Part shown: positions 1 through 4,946 of the stretch, in pieces | Position numbering within the stretch: the first letter of the stretch is position 1 | Layout: each line of letters starts with the position of its first letter | Assembly (NCBI GenBank): GCA_021851535.1 | Contig: JAJZDT010000062.1 | Location: 1-5,080 of the forward strand | DNA length: 5,080 nucleotides | Reading direction: 5' to 3' | DNA from: Microcaldota archaeon | GTDB taxonomy: Archaea > Micrarchaeota > Micrarchaeia > Micrarchaeales > Micrarchaeaceae | The notes under the pieces: generated by a model | What the model was told of the DNA's origin: nothing | Seen by the model: only the letters and a program-made list of their open reading frames with translations | Database searches by the model: none | Position numbers and translations under genes: made by a program

Positions 1-76
1 GATGTACATCTTGATCTATTGCAAGTGGTACTAAGCATGGAACGTTCTTATGCTCTTCTACTGATTTTAAAAATGC
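1..76. repeat. Left arm of 76-bp perfect inverted repeat (probable fold-back chimera)
   Basis: Every base from 1 to 76 is the complement of its partner in 186-261 (paired coordinates sum to 262). The match stops between 76/186 and 77/185. The right arm and the 109-base spacer both lie in the natural trpS reading frame, whereas this left arm read forward encodes nothing resembling TrpRS and hits an in-frame TGA at 12-14. The left arm is therefore the misplaced copy. A perfect inverted copy at the very edge of the sequence is the classic trace of template switching during amplification or of assembly fold-back at a contig end. A genuine genomic inversion duplication is less likely because it would break an essential gene. 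Confidence 0.93.
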
Positions 77-77
77 C

Positions 78-701
78 GTCCGTGTAGCAAAGCACATAAC
101 ATTCTCGACTGTTAAGGATGCTTTTGGCTTTGGAAACGACATGAATATAGGATTGATTTTCTACACTAGTATGCAGGCAGCTCCAGCATTTTTAAAATCA
201 GTAGAAGAGCATAAGAACGTTCCATGCTTAGTACCACTTGCAATAGATCAAGATGTACATCTTAGATTAGCAAGAGATGTCGCACCAAAACTTGGATACT
301 ACAAACCAGCGCTTATACATTCCAAATTCCTTCCAGGTCTTGATGGTTCATCAAAAATGTCATCAAGTGATAAAAATAATACGATATATTTAACAGATAC
401 AGAAGATGAAGTGCGCGCAAAGATAAATAGAGCATTAACAGGACAGCAGGCAACAGCAGAATTACAAAAAAAATATGGAGGCAACCCTGATAAGTGCGTA
501 GTATGTCAATATTATAAATATTTCTTTGAACCTGATGATAGAAAATTAAACGAGATCTTTGAGGCAGAAAGAAATGGGAGCATGCTCGCAGGAGAACATA
601 AAAAACATTTAGCTGATACAATAAATGCATTCCTCAAAAAGCACAGGCAGAAAAAAGAGATCTATAGAAAGAAGATAGATAAATATATAGTGGTTGATTA
701 A
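78..701 (+). CDS. trpS: Tryptophanyl-tRNA synthetase, archaeal/eukaryotic type, C-terminal half (5' truncated)
   Basis: Class Ic aminoacyl-tRNA synthetase that activates tryptophan with ATP and charges tRNA-Trp in the cytoplasm. About 207 residues remain; the archaeal family usually has roughly 370-430. The frame is open upstream of the ATG at 141. Codons 78-140 read V-R-V-A-K-H-I-T-F-S-T-V-K-D-A-F-G-F, matching the family segment (human WARS has KHVTF..VKGIFGF), so 141 is an internal Met. Next come the M-Q-A-A-P substrate-pocket segment (residues about 32-36), A-I-D-Q-D (55-59), the ATP loop K-M-S-S-S-D (93-98), and the C-terminal helical anticodon-binding part with F-F-E-P-D-D and G-E-H-K-K-H-L. 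The natural end is TAA at 699-701. The N-terminal half with the HIGH-like motif is missing because the sequence folds back at 76/77. It converges on the prenyl synthase gene with a 15-base gap. Product assignment is firm; only the 5' boundary is artificial. Confidence 0.95.
   Translation, partial: VRVAKHITFSTVKDAFGFGNDMNIGLIFYTSMQAAPAFLKSVEEHKNVPCLVPLAIDQDVHLRLARDVAPKLGYYKPALIHSKFLPGLDGSSKMSSSDKNNTIYLTDTEDEVRAKINRALTGQQATAELQKKYGGNPDKCVVCQYYKYFFEPDDRKLNEIFEAERNGSMLAGEHKKHLADTINAFLKKHRQKKEIYRKKIDKYIVVD
186..261. repeat. Right arm of the 76-bp inverted repeat, native trpS sequence
   Basis: This segment pairs base for base with 1-76. It codes for part of the TrpRS catalytic domain, ending within the region just after the A-I-D-Q-D motif, and fits the family alignment without a break. 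It is taken as the original copy from which 1-76 was duplicated in reverse. Confidence 0.93.
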
Positions 702-716
702 GAGCTTTAAAATATG

Positions 717-1598
717 CTACTCTTTAATTAAAATAAGGTTAGCATAATTTGATAGCATGCCATTTGAATCAATCGTCTTTATACCACTAATGGCTCTTAG
801 TACGTACTTATTGTTCATAGATACTGCTTTTGATATAGCCTCTTTCTTGCTTATTTTTTCCTGAAGTTTTAATATATTTATTATATTTGCTTCCTTACCT
901 GCCTTTTTTGAAGCATATGCGCTGGTGCTTTGTGTAAATTCTAATATATCATCACGTATCTGAAAAGCTATACCTAAATTAAGCCCATAATCATACATAT
1001 TTATCTTTGATTTATGATCCTTATATATTGCAGCTATACTGCTTGAGGTCCCTATTAGAGATGCAGTTTTTAACATTGCTATTTTTATGTATTTATCAGC
1101 ATCTATCTTTGATATATTATTTTGATATTTATAATCTATTGATTCTCCAGCACACATCTTCATGGCTGCATCGGATATTGAATACATAACATTGCTCCCA
1201 TATTTTGAGGATAATTGTATAGCCTTTGATATAAGAGCATCGCCAGCAAGTATCGCATAATTGTTATTAAATTTATAATTAACGCTATCAATTCCACGCC
1301 TCTCTCGCTCTCTATCTATTATATCATCATGAACAAGCGATGAGACATGTAGCAATTCTATTGCGGATGCAAGATCAACAAATGGTTCAATATCATAATT
1401 TAATATATGCGCGCCTAATAGAACCATTGTTGGACGTATCATCTTCCCACTTGATTGGAGAAGATGTATTGAAGGATTATATAACTCATCTGTAATAAAA
1501 TCGTTGTTTGTAAATGAAGTTAAGCGCTCGTATACCTGTTTTATTCCGCTATGCACTGCATCGGGCAAATTCAATTTTAAATTATCGTCGCTCGACAT
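717..1598 (-). CDS. Trans-isoprenyl diphosphate synthase (geranylgeranyl or longer-chain polyprenyl type)
   Basis: Condenses isopentenyl diphosphate onto an allylic diphosphate to make the C20 (or longer) isoprenoid used for archaeal ether lipids, and possibly quinone tails. At 293 residues it is slightly short for the family (about 300-350). Visible motifs in order: K52-M-I-R55-P56 (the usual G-K-x-x-R-P diphosphate site); first aspartate-rich motif D91-D92-I-I-D95 followed by R100-R101-G; A118-G119-D120; K177-T178; Q213; second aspartate motif D216-D217-I-L-E220. These are the Mg2+-diphosphate ligands, though the last Asp of the second motif is Glu here. Residues 5 and 4 before the first motif are Ser86-Ser87, small, which argues against a strict C15 enzyme. 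The ATG at 1596-1598 has an AGGT Shine-Dalgarno-like element 8 bases upstream (1607-1610). It is divergent from cysS and convergent with trpS. Family is certain; chain length is not. Confidence 0.93.
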   Translation of the reverse strand: MSSDDNLKLNLPDAVHSGIKQVYERLTSFTNNDFITDELYNPSIHLLQSSGKMIRPTMVLLGAHILNYDIEPFVDLASAIELLHVSSLVHDDIIDRERERRGIDSVNYKFNNNYAILAGDALISKAIQLSSKYGSNVMYSISDAAMKMCAGESIDYKYQNNISKIDADKYIKIAMLKTASLIGTSSSIAAIYKDHKSKINMYDYGLNLGIAFQIRDDILEFTQSTSAYASKKAGKEANIINILKLQEKISKKEAISKAVSMNNKYVLRAISGIKTIDSNGMLSNYANLILIKE

Positions 1599-1606
1599 TA
1601 AATCAT

Positions 1607-1610
1607 ACCT
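1607..1610 (-). promoter_or_regulatory. Shine-Dalgarno-like AGGT for the prenyl synthase
   Basis: Read on the minus strand, AGGT ends 8 bases before the ATG at 1598. This supports that start and implies that at least some transcripts have a leader longer than about 12 bases. Confidence 0.4.
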
Positions 1611-1625
1611 ATATTTGAGTATAAG

Positions 1626-1633
1626 TTTATAAA
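1626..1633. promoter_or_regulatory. TATA-like box TTTATAAA in the divergent promoter
   Basis: TTTATAAA is its own reverse complement, so it could serve either strand. Its centre is about 31 bases upstream of the prenyl synthase ATG (1598) and about 51 bases upstream of the cysS TTG (1681). With the usual archaeal spacing of about 25 bases from TATA box to transcription start, it would give a nearly leaderless prenyl synthase transcript, or a cysS transcript with a leader of about 26 bases. Assigned from sequence and spacing only. Confidence 0.4.
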
Positions 1634-1646
1634 TTAATAAGTATCA

Positions 1647-1654
1647 TTATATTA
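1647..1654. promoter_or_regulatory. TATA-like box TTATATTA in the divergent promoter
   Basis: Its centre is about 31 bases upstream of the cysS start and about 52 bases upstream of the prenyl synthase start, the mirror image of the box at 1626-1633. On the plus strand it predicts a start near 1676 and an almost leaderless cysS mRNA. On the minus strand it predicts a leader of about 26 bases that would include the AGGT at 1607-1610. It overlaps the left end of the palindrome at 1651-1664. Confidence 0.4.
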
Positions 1655-1664
1655 ACTAGTTAAT
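1651..1664. promoter_or_regulatory. 14-bp perfect palindrome, candidate operator
   Basis: ATTAACTAGTTAAT reads identically on both strands and lies between the divergent prenyl synthase and cysS genes. It overlaps one TATA-like box and the expected start region of cysS. Dyad sites of this length placed over an archaeal TATA box or start site are typical for HTH repressors such as Lrp-like or MarR-like proteins. No regulator gene is in view, and in AT-rich DNA such a palindrome can arise by chance. Confidence 0.35.
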
Positions 1665-1680
1665 TTAACGTTGTGATATT

Positions 1681-3117
1681 TTGATAATATATGATTCATT
1701 AAGCAGAAGTTACAAAAAACTTGTGCCTATTTTGGATAATAAAATAAATCTCTTTGTATGCGGGCAGACTGTATATGATGATGCGCATATGGGTCATGCA
1801 AAAGTATATACAAACTTTAGTGTAATTGCAAGATGGTTAAGATATCTAAATTATGAGGTAAAGTATATACAAAATATAACAGATGTTGATGATAAAATAA
1901 TAAATAGGGCAAATGAAACGCATAGAGATCCCATAGAACATGCAAGATTCTATGAAAAACGATTAATGGAGGATATGAAAAACATTGGTAATAATGATGT
2001 AGATATGTTCCCACGCTCGCATGATTATATAAAAGAGATAAAGATTCAGATACAGCAATTAATAGATAAGGGATATGCATACGTTATAGATAATGACATT
2101 TATTATAATGTAAAAAAATTCAAAGATTATACCAAATTATCTGGAATGGCACTTGATGAACTTGACAGACATAGAATTGAACCAAATCCCAAAAAGATAA
2201 ACAGTTACGATTTTTCGCTTTGGAAGGGTGCAAAGGAGAATGAACCAGCATGGAGCATAGATTTGCTCGTAAATGGCAAGGTTATATTTGTAAAAGGAAG
2301 ACCAGGATGGCATATTGAGGATACTGCAATAACCGAAAGCATATTTGGCCCACAATATGATATACATGGAGGCGCAAAAGAGCTCATATTCCCACACCAT
2401 ACAAATGAGATAGCACAGGAGGAGGCTGCATCAGGAAAAAGTCCCATGGTTAAATACTGGATGCATTCAGGGGTAACAAAATTAAATGGGGAGAAAATGA
2501 GTAAAAGCCTCAAAAATTTTATAACAATACGCGAAGTACTTAAAAAATATCATCCAGAAGCTATAAGACTTATGATAGAGTCTACACATTACACAAAGGA
2601 TATTGATTATCGAGACGCGATTATGGATGAGGCAACAGCAAAGCTTCGTGAGATGTATATAACACTCTCCTTATTTTATAATAATAAGAGTGCTGATCTA
2701 TTAAATTCAAAAAGTTATATCGAGCTTGAATCGCATCTCAAAGAATTTGAGGTACAATTTAAGGATGCAATGAATGATGATTTCAATACTCCTCTTGCAA
2801 TCACCGCATTATATGGTTTAATAAAATACCTTAAGAGCTTTATCGAATCTGAAAATTCTATTACAGTAGATGAACGTGATAGCACGCTAAAACGAATAAA
2901 TGATCTATCTCGCATAGTAGGCATATTAGATATGGATTATTACAAAAAAGAGCTTCCAGATACCGTCTTAGAGCTGTTTGAAAAGCGTACAAAATTTAAA
3001 AAGAGTAATGATTTTGCAAGTTCGGATAAAATAAGAAATGATATCTCAAAAAGATTCTGTATTGGCATTCAAGACTTAAAAGATAGGGTACTTTGGTATT
3101 GGATTCCACAGATATAA
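1681..3117 (+). CDS. cysS: Cysteinyl-tRNA synthetase
   Basis: Class Ia synthetase that activates cysteine and charges tRNA-Cys; its presence means direct cysteinylation is available rather than only the SepRS/SepCysS route. The 478 residues match the family length. Visible: zinc ligand C27 in F-V-C-G-Q-T-V-Y-D; HIGH motif as H36-M-G-H39; G-R-P-G-W-H-I-E (206-213); D-I-H-G-G-A (227-232); F-P-H-H-T-N-E (237-243) giving H239 and E243; KMSKS loop 272-276; D-D-F-N-T-P (366-371); C-terminal anticodon-binding part with D-K-I-R-N-D-I (449-455). D214 occupies the position of the second zinc Cys of the E. coli enzyme (C209). The start is TTG at 1681: the Leu-type initiator is followed directly by I-I-Y-D-S-L, which aligns with normal CysRS N termini. 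An in-frame TAA at 1666-1668 blocks any longer version, and GTGAT (1673-1677) is a possible ribosome site. It is convergent with the flippase gene. Confidence 0.97.
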   Translation: MIIYDSLSRSYKKLVPILDNKINLFVCGQTVYDDAHMGHAKVYTNFSVIARWLRYLNYEVKYIQNITDVDDKIINRANETHRDPIEHARFYEKRLMEDMKNIGNNDVDMFPRSHDYIKEIKIQIQQLIDKGYAYVIDNDIYYNVKKFKDYTKLSGMALDELDRHRIEPNPKKINSYDFSLWKGAKENEPAWSIDLLVNGKVIFVKGRPGWHIEDTAITESIFGPQYDIHGGAKELIFPHHTNEIAQEEAASGKSPMVKYWMHSGVTKLNGEKMSKSLKNFITIREVLKKYHPEAIRLMIESTHYTKDIDYRDAIMDEATAKLREMYITLSLFYNNKSADLLNSKSYIELESHLKEFEVQFKDAMNDDFNTPLAITALYGLIKYLKSFIESENSITVDERDSTLKRINDLSRIVGILDMDYYKKELPDTVLELFEKRTKFKKSNDFASSDKIRNDISKRFCIGIQDLKDRVLWYWIPQI

Positions 3118-3121
3118 AAAA
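3116..3121 (-). terminator. Oligo-T run, possible flippase terminator
   Basis: Six T on the minus strand (A6 on the plus strand) about 17 bases after the flippase TGA and overlapping the cysS stop codon. Archaeal termination often uses plain T-runs without a hairpin. The convergent gap is only 20 bases, so the two transcripts probably overlap at their 3' ends. Confidence 0.3.
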
Positions 3122-3137
3122 TTAAATTATTATTAAT

Positions 3138-4709
3138 TCAACCGATTTTTTTAATTAAAGCTGCGGTATAATTTATAAAATGTTTTGCAATATAGTTTAT
3201 TATCTTCATTCTTTTAGATGTATCACGTATAAATGTTATCTCCTTTTCTGTTACACCATTCAATATAACAATTAAAATTGGATATATTAGCACTGTAAGA
3301 ATTATATCTATTACAAGCGAGTAATAATTCTGGTAGGTTATTATGGCTACAGCAAATAGAATAACAAATAGTATAATAGAGGATAGCGTTATTCTTATTA
3401 TTCCGCTATAATCTATATGTATAGAAAACTCTTTTGTTAGCAACTTAGTGTATAGTATTCCAGAAATTATAGGACCTAGTACAAAAACGCTTAGTATAAC
3501 CCCATATGCGCCTATATATGGAACCAACAAAAGCAGTAGAATAAATTCCGCCATTGCAACAGCTACTTGATATTTCATGAATTTCTTAGTATGCCCAAAT
3601 CCTATTAGAAGCGATCCTGAATAAGTTCCCAATATATTAACAGTAAGTCCTAGAACTATTATTGAAAAATAGAGTGGAGCGCTACTATATCCATTTGATA
3701 ATAATAGATGAAGCAATGGAATTGATGCAGCAATTGCAAATGCAACCATAGGAAGCAAAAACAAAAGAGTATAGTATATACTATTCTCATATGCAGAACT
3801 TATGTTTTGCTTATGCTTTTTGTGAGATATAACCATCGCATATGCGGGCAGAAGAAGAAATGTTCCTGATGTTATAAAAATATTTATTATATTGCCAAGA
3901 CGCAATGCTGCGCCATAATTTCCTACAATTGATGATGCGACAAATACTCCAAGTAATACAACACCAAAATTTCCAACCCCCGTATTTACTATATTCGAGA
4001 TAACTAGGGGTACTGAAAAGGATGTGAGTTCTTTTATTATTACTTTTGATATTTTAGATAGAATAAATCTGTGTTTTTTATAAAGCAACAACAAACCTAA
4101 AATAACGCCTAATATCAAAGAGAGTAAATATCCCGCCATTGCACCTACTACTCCAAAACCTAGTGATACTAAAATAATAATTATTGCAAGCTGCGACATT
4201 GAATATAATATATTGCTATATACAGATTCGCGTACTCTGCCAACACCAACAAGAGATGCCATAGTTATATTAAAAAGAACTGAAAAAAAGACGCTTATCG
4301 AAGCCAAAATTATTGGTATTGCAAGTGCATTATTATGATAAATTATGCTTGCTATACTACCGCTTAATAGAACACCAAAAATAGCAATTACAAGCGATAT
4401 AAAAGCAGCAACAAAATAACCATTACTAAGAAGCGTATTTGAATCGTGCATTGTTTTTGATTCTGGCAATTTCTTTCTAAGTGCAGTACCTATACCAAAG
4501 TTGCCACCCATACCAAGCAACTGTGAGAATGCGATTGCTATTACATATAGACCAAAGTCTGCGGGAAGGAGAAATCTTGCAAGATATATTATAACAATCA
4601 ATGATAAAAATGAGGTAAATGCCTCCCCTATTATATATACAGTACCATGCTTTGCCGTCTTTATACCTAATTCCCTAAAAGAGCTTTTATTTGCCATTAA
4701 TATACACAT
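3138..4709 (-). CDS. MOP/PST-family polysaccharide or lipid-linked oligosaccharide flippase (Wzx-like)
   Basis: Integral membrane protein predicted to move lipid-linked sugars across the cytoplasmic membrane for surface glycan or N-glycan assembly. It has 523 residues and about 14 hydrophobic helices: roughly 24-47, 50-74, 96-117, 128-156, 166-188, 190-210, 228-250, 251-267, 273-295, 311-337, 345-371, 380-422 (two), 435-459 and 462-484, then a basic C-terminal tail. The N-terminal pattern, a helix ending A-R-F-L-L-P-A-D-F-G-L-Y, is characteristic of polysaccharide biosynthesis transporters (Polysacc_synt family). Substrate cannot be read from sequence. No glycosyltransferase or oligosaccharyltransferase gene lies beside it, so it looks like an isolated transporter gene. 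The start is ambiguous: ATG at 4709 or an in-frame ATG four codons in (4697, M-A-N-K-S-S), which may be the true one. The end is TGA at 3138-3140, 20 bases from the cysS stop. Confidence 0.9.
   Translation of the reverse strand: MCILMANKSSFRELGIKTAKHGTVYIIGEAFTSFLSLIVIIYLARFLLPADFGLYVIAIAFSQLLGMGGNFGIGTALRKKLPESKTMHDSNTLLSNGYFVAAFISLVIAIFGVLLSGSIASIIYHNNALAIPIILASISVFFSVLFNITMASLVGVGRVRESVYSNILYSMSQLAIIIILVSLGFGVVGAMAGYLLSLILGVILGLLLLYKKHRFILSKISKVIIKELTSFSVPLVISNIVNTGVGNFGVVLLGVFVASSIVGNYGAALRLGNIINIFITSGTFLLLPAYAMVISHKKHKQNISSAYENSIYYTLLFLLPMVAFAIAASIPLLHLLLSNGYSSAPLYFSIIVLGLTVNILGTYSGSLLIGFGHTKKFMKYQVAVAMAEFILLLLLVPYIGAYGVILSVFVLGPIISGILYTKLLTKEFSIHIDYSGIIRITLSSIILFVILFAVAIITYQNYYSLVIDIILTVLIYPILIVILNGVTEKEITFIRDTSKRMKIINYIAKHFINYTAALIKKIG
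3146..3152 (+). terminator. T7 run, possible cysS terminator
   Basis: Seven consecutive T on the plus strand, 29 bases after the cysS stop and inside the 3' end of the opposing flippase gene. This suits archaeal oligo-T termination. No stable hairpin precedes it. Confidence 0.3.
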
Positions 4710-4721
4710 TTTCTAAATTAG

Positions 4722-4730
4722 CATATAATA
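4722..4730 (-). promoter_or_regulatory. Possible flippase-proximal TATA box
   Basis: Read on the minus strand, TATTATATG has its centre about 29 bases before the ATG at 4697. With archaeal spacing this would produce a leaderless mRNA starting just before that second ATG, favouring the 519-residue form. It competes with the stronger-looking TTATATAA at 4743-4750. Confidence 0.3.
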
Positions 4731-4742
4731 GTAGATTTATCA

Positions 4743-4750
4743 TTATATAA
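4743..4750 (-). promoter_or_regulatory. TATA box TTATATAA for the flippase gene
   Basis: TTATATAA is self-complementary and its centre is about 37 bases upstream of the ATG at 4709. A start about 25 bases downstream would leave a leader of about 11 bases to the first ATG or 23 to the second. No Shine-Dalgarno element is visible in front of either. Confidence 0.35.
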
Positions 4751-4780
4751 TACAATTCAATACAATTAAATACAATTATA
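4751..4780. repeat. Three tandem 10-bp repeats between divergent flippase and tRNA-Arg genes
   Basis: TACAATTCAA, TACAATTAAA and TACAATTATA follow each other with an exact 10-base period, and TACAATT is invariant in all three. The preceding AA at 4749-4750 also fits the period. The spacing is one helical turn, so the copies face the same side of the DNA. They lie directly between the flippase TATA box and the presumed tRNA TATA box, a position where a regulator or curved upstream element could act on either gene. Confidence 0.6.
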
Positions 4781-4784
4781 TAGT
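4777..4784 (+). promoter_or_regulatory. Presumed TATA box of the tRNA-Arg gene
   Basis: TTATATAG is centred about 35 bases before the first base of the mature tRNA. A transcription start about 25 bases downstream would give a precursor with a 5' leader of about 10 bases, to be removed by RNase P. The nearer TTTAAATA at 4799-4806 is too close to serve. Confidence 0.4.
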
Positions 4785-4815
4785 ATACAAAAAAAGGCTT
4801 TAAATACTAATTTAT

Positions 4816-4889
4816 GCCCCAGTAGTATAACTTGGATAGAACACATGCTTCCGGAGCCTGTGATCCGGGTTCAAATCCCGGCTGGGGCG
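4816..4889 (+). tRNA. tRNA-Arg, anticodon CCG (reads CGG)
   Basis: A 74-base cloverleaf. The acceptor stem has seven perfect pairs (4816-4822 with 4882-4888) and G73 as discriminator. U8 and A9 are present, the D loop has G18-G19, and the T arm has five G/C pairs around TTCAAAT. The anticodon loop TTCCGGA (4849-4855) gives anticodon CCG at 4851-4853, and the variable loop has four bases. Tertiary partners look intact (U8-A14, A15-U48, G18-G19 with T55-C56). Two stem positions do not pair: A12 against A23 (4827/4840) in the D stem and U29 against C41 (4846/4858) in the anticodon stem. No CCA is encoded, as is usual in many archaea, and no intron is present. The acceptor and T arm make it clearly a tRNA. 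The mismatches leave some doubt about full function or sequence accuracy. Confidence 0.93.
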
Positions 4890-4911
4890 GTTATATTAAG
4901 GAGTTATATTA
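4890..4911. repeat. Short direct repeat after the tRNA
   Basis: GTTATATTA occurs at 4890-4898 and again at 4903-4911, immediately following the tRNA 3' end. No function is apparent and the composition makes chance likely. The rest of 4890-4946 holds no gene and no clear T-rich terminator for either neighbour. Confidence 0.35.
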
Positions 4912-4946
4912 TATATTTAAAAGGATACTTGAAAATATATACTAAC

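Noticed and set aside
141..143. ATG at 141 as the start of trpS
   Set aside because: The 63 bases upstream are in frame and encode conserved TrpRS residues, so this Met is internal.
1..261. Hairpin telomere or natural terminal inverted repeat of a linear replicon
   Set aside because: The repeat lies within the coding sequence of an essential synthetase and one arm breaks it; an amplification or assembly fold-back explains this more simply.
313..630. Minus-strand open frames opposite trpS (299-484 and 313-630)
   Set aside because: They are shadows of the real gene with unnatural composition and no recognisable protein.
1300..1318. CTCTCTCGCTCTCTATCTAT simple-sequence stretch
   Set aside because: It encodes the Arg/Glu-rich R-E-R-E-R-R segment after the first Asp motif of the prenyl synthase; coding explains it.
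2137..2513. Minus-strand open frames opposite cysS (2137-2400, 2205-2513; likewise 1817-2080 and 2715-2924)
   Set aside because: The opposite strand carries clear CysRS motifs throughout; these are chance frames.
4501..4716. Plus-strand open frame opposite the flippase start, and a plus-strand frame at 1007-1189
   Set aside because: Both are antisense to well-supported genes and lack start signals or family resemblance.
4799..4806. TTTAAATA as the tRNA promoter TATA box
   Set aside because: Its centre is only about 13 bases from the tRNA 5' end, so transcription would start inside the tRNA.
4816..4911. tRNA used as an integration site for a mobile element
   Set aside because: No second copy of the tRNA 3' end, integrase or other mobile gene is visible in the window.
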